Part shown: piece after piece, positions 1 through 10,129 of the stretch | Layout: every line of letters starts with the position of its first letter | How positions within the stretch are numbered: the stretch's first letter is position 1 | Assembly: GCA_933228895.1 (NCBI GenBank) | Contig: OW121856.1 | Span: 112,195,027-112,259,026 of the forward strand | Reading direction: 5' to 3' | Source: Platycnemis pennipes | Taxonomy: Eukaryota > Arthropoda > Insecta > Odonata > Platycnemididae | Length of the DNA: 64,000 nucleotides | Program-made: the position numbers and the translations under genes | The notes under the pieces: generated by a model | What the model saw: only the letters and a program-made list of their open reading frames with translations | Told to the model about the DNA's origin: nothing | The model's database searches: none

Positions 1-245
1 TTTATAAAGAAGGAAGGACGTTTTAATCCTTTTTTTATTCCGCCGGGCAACTGGATTGTCCGGAAAGCCGATTGGTCTCATTTTAACCGTATTTTTAATT
101 TTAAACACGACAAAACGCTAGATAGTGTTACAAACAGTAACGCTTTGACCAGCCAAATCATTGAAGCCGCAGATGCAAGTGTACCACGGCGTCGTCGCGT
201 CCCTTCGAGGCCTTCCGTACCTTGGTGGAACAATGAATGCGCAGA
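1..245 (+). pseudogene. End of the I-like ORF2 endonuclease domain (remnant)
   Basis: Translated in shifting frames this stretch gives the tail of the APE-type endonuclease and its linker. The recognisable parts are a segment ending in NWIV, matching the complete copy just after its SDHFPLF motif, and a VPWWNNECA motif near 215-243. In the complete element that motif lies about 90 residues after the endonuclease active-site SDH. The frame is broken and similarity stops at about 245. The active-site part of the domain lies outside the window. Confidence 0.6.
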
Positions 246-556
246 AGCCACGGTTTGAAGAACTACATCCACCGGAATTCCTTTGCGCTCCGCGAAAAAG
301 TAGGCGACAGAGGGATGGGAAGAGCTTACACTTGGTGCTAGCGTGTGTGTGTGCATGTGTGTGGAAAAAAAGAGAAGCAAGGAATGGTGTAGGGGAAAGG
401 AGAGAAGTACAAAAGGTGAAAGAGAGAGAGAGAGAGAGTGAAAAAATTTCGCGGGTGATGAGACAGAGGCGTGAAAAAATGTGAGGACATATTTTCCCCA
501 AGTCTCGCGGAAAAAGGGGTTGCGACGGCGTCTTGGAAATTGAGCGTCCTGCGTGA
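246..556. other. Unrelated filler within copy 1, with GT- and GA-rich microsatellite
   Basis: Between VPWWNNECA and VAQVW the complete element has about 60 residues of linker. Here that stretch is replaced by about 300 bp with no resemblance to it. The filler includes a GT-rich tract (about 343-362) and a pure GA tract (about 421-439). No terminal repeats or TSD were seen, so it may be a repair filler rather than an inserted element. Confidence 0.5.
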
Positions 557-3151
557 TTGCCGGTTGCACAGGTTTGGCGTAAAGTAAGAAGTATATCTGG
601 CAACCACCAACAGCTCGGCGTCTCCTTTCTACGTGTTGGAGGCAACACAGTTACATCGCCATCTTCTATTGGAAATATATTCGGTCAGGAACTAGCCAAA
701 ACCAGCTCCAATGAAAGCTACGATGATAGATTTTTAAAAATTAAGAAGGAAAAGGAGGCATTTTCTGTCGACTTTAAGGAGCGACGATCCCTGGCAGATT
801 ATAACCTTCCGTTTTCCCTGTGGGAACTAGAGTCCGCCATTGCGGACTCCCACATGACTTCTCCAGGTCCCGACGAAGTCCACAATGCCTTTCTCCGGAA
901 TATTCCGGAATCGGCATTGTTGGAGGTCCTTCACACCTTCAATCAGCTATGGTTTGAAGGTTCCTTTCCATCGTCCTGGCGGGAGTCTGTTGTAGTCCCT
1001 ATATTAAAACAGGGTAAAGACCGAGCTGACCCGAACAACTACAGGCCGATATCTCTTACTAGCTGCCTTTGCAAGATTATGGAAAGAATGGTGAATCGGC
1101 GGCTCATATGGTGGCTAGAGCGTCGCAACCTTCTTTCTGGTGTTCAGTGTGGATTTCGTAGGGGCCGTTCCACCACTGATCACCTAGTAAGGATAGACAA
1201 TTTTATCCAGGAAGCCTTCCTTCTACGTCAACACGTGATTGGCGTATTTTTCGATATTGAAAAGGCTTATGACCGAACTTGGCGACACAAAATTCTAAAC
1301 ACTCTGCACGAATGGGGTTTTAGGGGTAATCTACCCATTTTTATTCGAAACTTTTTATCCAACCGAGTTTTTGAAGTCAGAATAGGCCAGCATAAATCGC
1401 AATTTTACAGCCAAGAAAATGGAGTTCCTCAGGGTTCTGTCCTTAGTGTAACGCTTTTCGCTGTAGCGATTAACGATATTGCTAACTGTGTAGGCACACC
1501 AGTAATAGCATCACTGTTTGTGGATGACTTTGCAATTTTTTGTAGGTCATCCCAACCCGCTACCGCAGCCAGACTAATCCAACTCACTTTGAACAAATTG
1601 CACAAGTGGGCCCAGTGTAATGGTTTTAAGTTCTCCTCAGAGAAAACCAAATGCGTTCATTTCCGCCAGTGTAGGGGACATAACATCCCTCCAGCGTTAC
1701 GCTTGGGTGGTAAAAACCTTCCATTTGTCGACTCAATCCGTTTTTTAGGCCTGACATTTGACTACCGCCTCAACTGGCGTGCTCACATAGAAAGTTTAAA
1801 AATGAAATGTCACAAAACGTTAAACATTTTAAAGTACCTAAGTCACTCGACATGGGGAGCTGATCGCTCCACACTAATTTTATTGTATCGTGCTTTAGTA
1901 CGGTCAAAACTTGACTATGGTTCCTTTGTGTACTCTTCCGGTCGAGAGTCGTACCTTCGACCACTGACTGTGATACACAATACCGGTTTACGACTGTGTA
2001 CGGGGGCGTTTCGGACCAGCCCTATCCTGAGCACCTACTCTGATGCAGGAGAATCGCCTTTGTGCTACCGAAGGAACCTGCTAATGTGCAACTACGCCTC
2101 AAAGGTTTTGGCAATGAAGACGCATCCATGTTTTAACTTGTTTTCAAAACCACGATTTTTAGATGTTTTTAACCGTAAGACAAAGGCCACACGGCCTGCC
2201 AATGTTCGTTTCAACTATTTTATTCGAGAACGAGGAGTTGGTCTACCGGATTTATACCCTCTCGGCTCATCTAACCACCCACCATGGCTAACTCCTACTC
2301 CTATAATAAAGATGCTCCTAAGTGATCGTCCAAAGGCTTCCACCACTGCTGCTGAGTGCTGCGGGTCGAAGTCTCCTACCGCCTGTGCTGTAGTTTCTTC
2401 TTATAATGGTACCATAAAGGCTAAACTCAGTCCACTCTGCAGTGTATTCACGGCGGAGCTGTTCGCTATAAAGATTGCTCTGTGTAGAATAGACAGTAGT
2501 GGAGGATCCTTCGCAATTTGCTCTGACTCTCTAAGTGCCCTAAACTCTATTTCCGACTGTTCTTCTACGAACCCATTATGCCAGCAGATCCATGAGTCGC
2601 TACTCTCCCTTCAAAAGAAGGGAGTCACCATCATCTTACTTTGGTTCCCCAGCCACATGGGAATTGTCGGGAATGAACGTGTCGATGCAACTGCGAAGGC
2701 TGCCCTAAAAGAAGAAAATTGCACATCAACTCTGGTACCTTTCGAAGACCTTCGGTCCCATCTAAAGGGTTCAGTTTTCCAACAGTGGCAGGAGCAATGG
2801 AGCGATCTCCCAAATAACAAATTACGCAGTTTAAAACCGGTAACGGCAGCATGGCCAACGTCCGTCAGGAGCAGTCGCAGAGAGGAAGTCGTCATTGCAC
2901 GACTACGAATCGGTCATTGCCGTCTGACTCACTCGTATCTCTTCACCGAAGAGAAGGAACCGCCTCTCTGTAATCAGTGCAACATGCCACTCAGTGTGCG
3001 ACACATCCTGACGGATTGTAACTTATTTCGGAATGCACGCCTCAGGTTAGGGATCAGGGGGAGCCTAGAGCATGTTCTAGGCAATGACCCTGATCGTCTT
3101 AACCGTGTCATAATGCTGCTAAAAGAAACTGACCTTTTTAATAAAATATAA
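557..3151 (+). pseudogene. I-like ORF2: reverse transcriptase + RNase H, no stops but deleted in RNase H
   Basis: An open stretch of 864 codons encodes the RT and C-terminal part of an I-clade ORF2. Visible RT motifs in order are NYRPISLTSCLCK, CGFRRGRSTTDHL, FFDIEKAYDRTW, NGVPQGSVLS and the catalytic FVDD (about 1517). The RNase H domain follows with YTAEL-like (FTAEL), CSDSLSAL and PSHMGIVGNERVDATAK, then a CNQC...H...C zinc motif near the C terminus. Compared with the element at 8305, about 25 residues containing FTDGSKS are missing, so the first RNase H catalytic aspartate is lost. There is no genuine start because the frame enters from the filler, so this is a dead gene fragment despite its length. 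Confidence 0.85.
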
Positions 3152-3245
3152 TCTTATACAGACATGTTTTTATTCTTATTTTTAGTCTTATTTTGATCTA
3201 CCTTAAATGTAGTTTAATGTATTGCCTATGGATAAATTAAAGAAT

Positions 3246-3282
3246 GGGTGGTGCGAAATGACCTTGGCTGTCGAAGCACCCC
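3246..3282 (+). other. Conserved 3' UTR stem-loop of I-like elements (copy 1)
   Basis: GGTGC and GCACC flank a loop containing GAAATGACC and TGTCGA. The same arrangement recurs just before the 3' tail of the other I-like copies. It is a candidate recognition structure for the element's reverse transcriptase, which is inference. Confidence 0.5.
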
Positions 3283-3291
3283 AAAAATCAA

Positions 3292-3316
3292 TACCTACCT
3301 ACCTACCTACCTACCT
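3292..3316 (+). repeat. (TACC)n 3' tail of I-like copy 1
   Basis: About six TACC units close the element. Simple 3' repeats instead of poly(A) are typical of I-clade elements. Confidence 0.8.
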
Positions 3317-3870
3317 CTTGGGTTGAACTGATAGACATTGAGGCAGTCAATGAAGAATCATGGGTAGACACAAGTTACAAGAATTACAATATATTTTAAT
3401 TATTAGCAATACTGAGATCCATGAAGAGAATTAATAATTATATCAAGAGCACTGAGACTTTCACAATATGTGTGTAGAATTGAGAGAATGATGAAGAAAT
3501 ATTTTATAGCCAATTACATTTTTGTCATTCACCAACTTGGGTTGAACTGTTAAACACTGACCCAGTGAATCAAAAACTTGGGTTGGTTGAAATGACAAAA
3601 TGACAATATATATTAAATTAAGTGCAATAGTGAGAGTCATGTAGTGAATTAACAATTATTTCAGGAGCAGTCAGAGTTTTGTACAATAATTAAATTTAAA
3701 TGAATGTCGATTGAGAGATTGATAAAGAAATCCCCAATAATAATACCTTAAAACTAATTACATTGTGTCGTTCACCAACTTGGGTTGAACTGTTAAGCAT
3801 TGAGCCAGTCAATGAAAATTGTGTGTTAATTGAAATGACTCGAGATGACATAGAGTACATTTCGAATTAG
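3317..3870. repeat. Tandem repeat, three units of about 219-243 bp
   Basis: The string CTTGGGTTGAACTG recurs at 3317, 3536 and 3779. Each time it is followed by a CA(T/C)TGA...CAGT(C/G)AAT stretch, and further matches continue through the units (AATGACA, AGAATTAA). Unit spacing is 219 and 243 bp. The array abuts the tail of copy 1, so the retrotransposon probably landed in it. Nothing coding is seen. Confidence 0.7.
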
Positions 3871-6559
3871 AGAAAAAAATTGATCTCTCTCTACAGCTGT
3901 CATCCAATTTGAATAGAGCGAAAATGAAAATAGATATGGATGACTGAATAGAAAAATTCAATAGGTCCAGGGCCAGGTTAAGCCAAACGCATGTTACACA
4001 AATCTAAAGAGGCAAAAAATTAATTTAGTGGCCACCGTCAAGGGTAATGCAATTGCAAAGTTAATAAATGAGAGTTAATACCTCATCCAGCAAATGCTGG
4101 GTGCTGATTGCAATGAGTTACAGTAACTGCTGGGCGATGGGTGCGCAACCCCTACGCCGGAGAACAATGAATACATAAGCAACAAACAGATGCACAAAAA
4201 CTGCCAAATAGCTGCTGTGTTAGATGAAGGCCTGCACCAGCGATAAATAAACCCTTTTAAGGCACAGAATAACCAATCAATAAACACATCGGTACAACCT
4301 AAGTCACAGCAGTGAATAAATACATAAATCCAGGTTCTGGTCCACATCGGAGGAATGATCAAGAAAACCTAATGATCACTGGTGTTAGACAGTCACTAAG
4401 GAATCTTAACAGCAAATGACCCTCCGTGACTTAACTGGAAGCGAGTCACCTCGGGAATGTTCAAGGCTTTTCTCCCCACTCCCTCCAGAATTCGCAATAG
4501 CACTGTGCAAACACTGTCTCAAGTTCCCCCTTCTGGTAAACACACATGATGATGAGCATTCAGAACTAACAAAATATAATAAATAACAAGTAATACCCCC
4601 ATAAACAGGCAAGACTAACATCAACAAATTAATTTAGTATGAATTAGCAGTTTTACAATTGATTAATTATTCAAAGTAGCATACATTATAGATTGTTCTT
4701 CCTCCATCAAGTTGTGCTTTTGGTACCTACCATAGATGTACCAACTGCAATAATTAATATCCTAAGACCCCAACGGAAGTGTATGTACTAAGACTAGGAA
4801 TTCTCTTTCGTTCTTATATCACCCATATATCACGAGGTTCTATTAGTAATAGGTGAAAAAGCATACATAGCATTAGAGTAAATATGTTTAAGAACAAAAC
4901 AACTTGTTTACGTTTTAGGAGTATGTCGACATTTATACAAAATTATTCTTCCATACATTTACGCATAAACCTTTTCACGATCGACGACGGAGCGTATTAT
5001 GAGGACAATCAAATGACATTAGCTAAATTGTACGAAATAATACACACAAATAATAGAACATACGGAGAAGGAAACATCTGTGGATTCAATTTCCTAAAAA
5101 CGCAACAATCACGAGTCCCCGTGAAAGTCCTTAGCGCATATGAAACCTGCTTTCCATTCGAGAAGACACAAGTCGACTTGAGTTTCCGCGAGTTAACTCA
5201 AGATGACGCATGAGTCGCTAGAGCACCCACTGTGTCTCATCTAGGTTTAAAAGTACTTAGAAATCAGATGAAAATATAAATCACCTTGAAATTAGTGGTG
5301 GAGGCCGACACTTCGTGGAAATCCAATTAGGAAATAAACTGATTATGATTTACAGATGGTAGTCCTGATGATGCTGCAGTGCAATGAAACATGTTGACTC
5401 ATAAATTTTATGGTGAAAAAGTGCTAAAGTTAATCACTTTATTTCTTATAATTCGCCAGTCATTGTGGTTCGCATTGGGGACTTCGTCACTTCTCCTCCA
5501 TTCCCTTTCGACGCGTCGATTTCTCTTCTGCATTTCTTGGTTCTCCTCCTCTTTGATGCCCGCTCACTTTTTACTTCTCCATGCTTTCATTTCGGAAACT
5601 ACTGCGGGATTACTGTAGGCGAGGCGGCTCGCCGTGAGGGTTATACGGGCAACACTCCCGTGGTCAAAAATTGGATATGCTATTGTGGACCCATCTAACA
5701 ACTTGATAGTAACCACGGTCGTAAAAAAAGGTCTGGAAATTTGCCAATCAGACATGTTCTCTGAAAGACGTCACTTCCTGTGGAGGCCGATAGGGTGCCA
5801 CCTATCCAGGAGGACAAGTTCGCTATGGATACGCAACTGCAGTAATGCCGTAATTAATTTATGGTGAAAATCCAGTTAATCAGTGTGATCATGGCTATTA
5901 ATTTGTTGGGTGGTGTTGCAGGGGTGTAATAGTTAAATCCCCTTCCTAGAACTATAGAGAATGGAAGTAACATTCACAAGTACAAAAAGTTTCGGATTTT
6001 GCGGGGGCACAACGTCTGTTATTTTGAAATGCAACTGAGAGAATTCCGCTGAATATTTTCTAATGGAAGATCTACTCGCGTTTTTTGGTGGACCACACGC
6101 TTCCTTTAGGTGTTGACGGTTGATCTGTTTGCGGCTCTTCAATCTGATTTTCCCTCGAATGAAGCTCCCCTTCTGAATCCAAGATACGCCGTGGGAGATG
6201 TGTAGGATCACCAGTCACCTCCTCATCTGATGCGTCGGAATCTTAATCCGTAATGGCATCGGCACCTTCCTGTGGTCCGTTCGTATTTATTGTTTGAGGT
6301 CCGTGTTCGTCGTCCTTTTCCTCTAAAATGTTTATAATATCATTTACGGACAAGTGTTTTCTAGAACTGAAAATTTATGATTTCGGTTAACATTGCATGG
6401 AAATTGATAGGTTTTAATCATTACATTAGTTCAAAATTCTGCATAGACTCATTCTTGAAAATTAATAACTGATTGACTTACATTTTGGAGTCTTCGCTAG
6501 AACAGCACATTTTGAATCACGCCAAACCTAGAAAAAAATAATAATAAAACTAGCTCAAA
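3871..6559. other. No gene supported; AT-rich intergenic DNA
   Basis: Only short, low-quality reading frames without recognisable domains occur here. The piece around 5290-5880 is more GC-rich and looks like old repeat sequence, but no terminal repeats or coding similarity could be found by eye. Confidence 0.5.
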
Positions 6560-6702
6560 AACCACAGGATATCATCATTATCATCAGTGGTCAACAATCC
6601 TAGGTTTGGTTGGACGTAGCTTTCCACTCCATTCTTCTGTCGGCCAACCTTTTCATTGTGATGTAATTCTTCTCTTTTACATCCTTCACAACCACAGGAT
6701 AT
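6560..6702 (-). mobile_element. 5'-truncated RTE-like non-LTR fragment with TSD
   Basis: About 118 bp match the 3' end of the RTE-like fragment at 42285-43650 (minus strand). Both share the GTCGGCCAAC core and a TCATCATTATCATC-type tail. AACCACAGGATAT occurs on both sides (6560-6572 and 6690-6702), as a 9-13 bp TSD with some microhomology to the element. This is a normal outcome of abortive target-primed reverse transcription. Confidence 0.7.
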
Positions 6703-7275
6703 AAATTCATGAAATAAATCGATATTGAAATGTATTATTTGTTGATATTAAATACTTTTTTACACCTTGCTGAGTGATGAATAAAATCCAGGCAACCCCG
6801 CACGGGGGGAAGAGGATGATCTCTTCCTACGGGGCATCTGGCCAACTGGCTCACCCGCGTGTTTGCCGTGCGTGGAGACCCGTAAGGTGGGGAAAGAGGA
6901 TCCTGGTGGTTGAGCTTCCCGGTCTGGATGGGGGTCGGATCCCCTGAAAGCCGGGTTGCAACACACCACTTTGGCCTTGGACTCCACCGAAACGGGAGGT
7001 TAGAGAGTAGCCGCCTCTGATCAGTCGGCTAACTGTTTCGTATTGGCGTTCAGCAGGCGAGTGCTGGCGGCATGGGTGTCTTGCAGACGGGCGTCGAAGG
7101 TGCTAGGGTTCGGAGGACCCACGTAGCCAGAGACCAACCCGGAAGCAGACAACCATGCCAGAAGTGCTATATCCCCTCGGGTAGCCCTTGCGACCACACC
7201 GGTTTGCGGTGCGGCGTCCCGAATGTGTGGCTCCGTGGTGGGTGGGGAGCCCGGGGGATGAATTGGATAGTATAC

Positions 7276-8289
7276 ATGGAGAACGATACAATCCCTCCAA
7301 ATAAAAGATCCCGCTCCGATGTGAGCGGGGGAGATATAAGGTTAGTCCCCGATGAGGGTGTGCGTGGTGTCAAATACGTAACTGTGAAATGTGTAAAAGA
7401 AGGCGAAAGTCTAACTAAGGCTTCACCTTTCCTAATTCAAAAACTGATTAGTCAAATAGTACCCAATGGAGTAGAATCTATCAAGAAATTACGAGATGGC
7501 ACAATAATGATCCAAACAAAAACAGTAAAACAAAGTGCAAAATTATTACGAATGAAGAATGTCGGAAATATTCAAGTCGAGGCTTTCCCGCATAAGACCC
7601 TTAACACCAGCAAAGGCATAATCTCGGACTATGACCTGTTGTACGTGGATCTCGAAGAACTAACCCGTGAAATGGCTCCTCAAGGCGTTACAGCAGCCCG
7701 TCGACTAACAACCAAAAGGAATGGAGAGGGAATTGATACCACGTCGGTGGTACTCACCTTTGCTCTTCCTACTCTTCCGACGAAGGTTATGGTTGGCTAC
7801 CTTTCATGCCCTGTACGGCCGTTCATACCAAGCCCAATGCGCTGTTTTGTATGCCAAAGATTCGGCCACGTAGCTACAAAATGCAGAGGGCCACCTGCCC
7901 CAAATGCGCTCAGAAGCAGCATAGCGATAGTCCTTTTTCTTCCCCAGTTACTTGTGTCAACTGTGAGGGGCCGCATCCAGTCTACTCTCGAGACTGCAAG
8001 ATAGTTCAACAGGAAAGTAAAATAATGGAAATTAAAATAATAGACAAAATTGCTTACGGAGAAGCCCGGAAAAAATATAGATCCCTTATGTGCCCGACGT
8101 TCTCTCGCTCCTTTGCTGCTATTACCTCCCATGCAGTAGAAACGTCGACTATAGGTACTCAAACCGAAGACCCTCTTCCACAGCAATCTCCTATTAAGCC
8201 AGCAGAATCTGCAAACCCCAAAGCAACAACATCAAAGAACCAGGTACAAGGCACAAATGGTAAAAAGGTAAAACATCCCAAACCCTGCG
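7276..8289 (+). pseudogene. ORF1 (gag-like nucleic-acid-binding protein) of element A, 5' part
   Basis: The protein starts MENDTIPPNKRSR, homologous to the ORF1 start in element B, and encodes the I-clade ORF1: a conserved N-terminal half (LDLLYV-like, TTKR, SVVLTF, PVRPFIPSPMRCF) and CCHC zinc knuckles. The first knuckle is CFVCQRFGHVATKC. At about 7890 the frame shifts by one, and the rest (CPKCAQKQ, CVNCEGPHPVYSRDC, KIMEIK, ARKKYRSL, PTFSRSFA) continues in a second frame to 8289. Element B then interrupts it. The C-terminal piece lies at 13974-14170. ORF1 proteins of this kind coat element RNA as ribonucleoprotein. This copy is inactive. Confidence 0.85.
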
Positions 8290-8304
8290 ACTCTGATTCA
8301 ATGG
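8290..8304 (+). repeat. Left target-site duplication of element B (15 bp)
   Basis: ACTCTGATTCAATGG lies immediately 5' of the element and is repeated at 13959-13973. The duplicated bases are codons of the ORF1 of element A. Confidence 0.95.
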
Positions 8305-8899
8305 CCCCCCTGCGGGTAGGGGGATTGAGAATACTCCCGCAGTATCCCTGCTTGTCGTAAGAGGCGACTAAAAGGGCGGGGAGGAAACCCCGAAAACAAA
8401 CCAGAGCCAACAAGGGTTGAGCCCGGACAGTCTCGTGGGTCAACTGTCTGTGTGCGGCCATACCACCTGGCCTGCGATCCACCCGCATGTTTGCCGTGTG
8501 CGGAGACCCGTAAGGAGGAGAAGGGGATCCTGGAGGGTGAGGTCCGTGGTTCCCAGCTGGGTGTCGGATGCCCGGTATGGACTACGGGCCAATACCCCTC
8601 TTTGGCCCCAGATTCGCTGTAAACGGGCGGCCGAGAGCTAGCCACTCCCGGTCAATCGGCTTCCGTGGCGTAAGCTTAACGGTGGCGAGTGCCAGGGAGG
8701 TGGGGGTCTGCGTAGGACGGTCGGAGATGTTCGGGTTTGGTGGGCCTGTGCATTAAAGACCCAACCCGAAACAGGCAACCACCTCTAGGGTGCTATATCC
8801 CTCGGGTAGCCCTGGCGACCGCACCGGTTTGCGGTGCGGCGTCCCGAATGTGTGGCTCCATGGTGGGTGGGGAGCCCGAGGGATGAAGTAGGAAAAGGT
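8305..8899 (+). promoter_or_regulatory. 5' UTR / presumed internal promoter of element B
   Basis: This is a GC-rich 595-bp leader that begins at the element's first base and is conserved in elements A and C. It contains GTCGTAAGAGGCGACTA (about 8354), in which GTCG and CGAC can pair around the loop, and later blocks CCCTCGGGTAGCCCT and GCGGCGTCCCGAATGTG. I-clade elements are transcribed from an internal promoter at their 5' end; that this leader contains one is inferred from position and conservation. Confidence 0.5.
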
Positions 8900-10060
8900 A
8901 TGGAAGAGTGTCAACTTCCACCACCCAAAAGATCCCGCCCGGACACGGGAGGGAGAGATTTTGTATCCTGCGTAAGCAAGAGATTTGTTGTAATGAAATG
9001 TGCAAGGGAAGGAGAGACACTGACAAAGGTATCTCCTTTCCTAATAAGAAAAGTTTTAAGTAGTAACGTCCCTGGGGAACTAATTTCCGCTAAAAAACTA
9101 AGGGACGGTAGTCTTCTTATAGAGGCAGCTAACGTAGTCCAAAGCGAGAAATTGTTGAAAATGAAATTTCTCCACGATGTTCCGGTCTGTGTGGATGTGC
9201 ACCGCAGTCTGAACACAAGTCGGGGAGTAGTGAGTCACTTCGACCTACTGTATGTAGAAGACGACGAAATCAAGAAGGAGATGGCAACCCAAGGGGTGAC
9301 TGATGTTCGCCGTCTCACCACAAAACGTGACGGAGTGGTTAAAAAGACCACGTCCGTTGTACTGACATTCGCGAATGACAAACTCCCAGACAAGGTTTTC
9401 ATAGGTTATGAATCGGTACCTGTGAGGCCGTTCATTCCATCTCCCATGCGTTGTTTTCAGTGCCAGCGCTTCGGCCACATCGCAACGCGGTGTGAGGGCA
9501 AGGCCACCTGCCCGCGCTGCGGCCTGGACAAACATGAGGACACTGAGTGCACTAACGAGCCACACTGTGTCAACTGCGAGGGTGCACATCCCGTGTATGC
9601 TCGCAAGTGTCCAAGAGTAGTTGAAGAACGAAAGATTATGGAAATAAAGACGGTAGAAAAAGTGACATATTTTGAAGCAAGGAAAAAGTATAGGACCCTG
9701 TTAGCTCCAACTTTCTCGAAATCCTTCGCCAAAGTAGTTTCTCCGCCAATACCCAAAGTCTCGATATCCACTCAAACTGAGTGTAGCAGTAAAATTCCTG
9801 TTAGCTCACTAGCAAAGCCGGAAAAAGTAAATAAAGTAGAGCAAAAAACTGCTAATCCCACCACGGGCTCTAACAAAAGCCCGCCCAAAAAAATATCAGG
9901 GCCGACGCTCGGCAGGCGTGAAAAAACGCCTCCACCCGGCCCCTGTGGTTTGGCAAAAACTTGCCAACCGGAGTCTATGGAGGAGGACGGAAGTCTGTCA
10001 GAGGCTGAAGTCACCCTCACAAGAAAAGAAAAGGGAAAGAAGAATCGCATTCGCCGCTAA
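8900..10060 (+). CDS. ORF1 protein of element B (gag-like, zinc-knuckle RNA-binding)
   Basis: 386 codons start at the first ATG of the frame (MEECQLPPPKRSR), which matches the start of the sister copy at 7276. The frame is open upstream to a GTG at 8834, but that stretch is conserved as leader. The N-terminal half is the I/jockey-type ORF1 domain with SPFLIRK, DLLYVEDDEI, TTKRDG and SVVLTF. From about residue 185 come three zinc knuckles: CFQCQRFGHIATRC, CPRCGLDKHEDTEC and CVNCEGAHPVYARKC. MEIKTVEKV and ARKKYRTL blocks follow, then a Lys/Pro/Ser-rich tail ending in basic residues (KNRIRR). The protein is expected to bind element RNA and form the retrotransposition particle in the cytoplasm, then enter the nucleus. 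No damage is visible. Confidence 0.92.
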   Translation: MEECQLPPPKRSRPDTGGRDFVSCVSKRFVVMKCAREGETLTKVSPFLIRKVLSSNVPGELISAKKLRDGSLLIEAANVVQSEKLLKMKFLHDVPVCVDVHRSLNTSRGVVSHFDLLYVEDDEIKKEMATQGVTDVRRLTTKRDGVVKKTTSVVLTFANDKLPDKVFIGYESVPVRPFIPSPMRCFQCQRFGHIATRCEGKATCPRCGLDKHEDTECTNEPHCVNCEGAHPVYARKCPRVVEERKIMEIKTVEKVTYFEARKKYRTLLAPTFSKSFAKVVSPPIPKVSISTQTECSSKIPVSSLAKPEKVNKVEQKTANPTTGSNKSPPKKISGPTLGRREKTPPPGPCGLAKTCQPESMEEDGSLSEAEVTLTRKEKGKKNRIRR

Positions 10061-10129
10061 TTTAAATACAGATCGCTCGGCTTTTTATTTTTAACATATA
10101 TATTTATTTATTTATTTATTTATATTTTA
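10061..10129 (+). other. ORF1-ORF2 spacer of element B, (TTTA)n-rich
   Basis: 69 bp separate the ORF1 stop from the ORF2 ATG, with an ATTTATTTATTT run at about 10100-10122. The AT-rich spacer may favour reinitiation for ORF2 translation; that is speculation. Confidence 0.6.

Larger units (their letters stand above)
1..3316 (+). mobile_element. I-like non-LTR retrotransposon, copy 1 (cut by window edge, internally damaged)
   Basis: This copy starts inside the endonuclease region of an I-clade ORF2 at the window edge and runs through reverse transcriptase and RNase H to a 3' UTR and a (TACC)n tail at 3292-3316. It is recognised by close protein similarity to the complete element at 8305-13958. 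Between about 241 and 556 the ORF2 linker after the endonuclease is replaced by unrelated, GA/GT-rich sequence. The 3' UTR holds the stem-loop shared by the other copies (3246-3282). The element ends inside a tandem repeat that resumes at 3317. Confidence 0.85.

Noticed and set aside
78..648. Several overlapping minus- and plus-strand open frames of 90-176 codons
   Set aside because: They read through pyrimidine/purine-rich microsatellite and filler; their Ser/Leu/Arg-rich composition follows from the repeats, and none has a domain.
557..3151. 864-codon open frame as a host gene
   Set aside because: It is the RT-RNase H part of an I-like transposon with no true start and a deleted RNase H motif.
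4075..4362. 95-codon minus-strand frame as a gene
   Set aside because: No motif, no splice or promoter context, and composition unlike a conserved protein.
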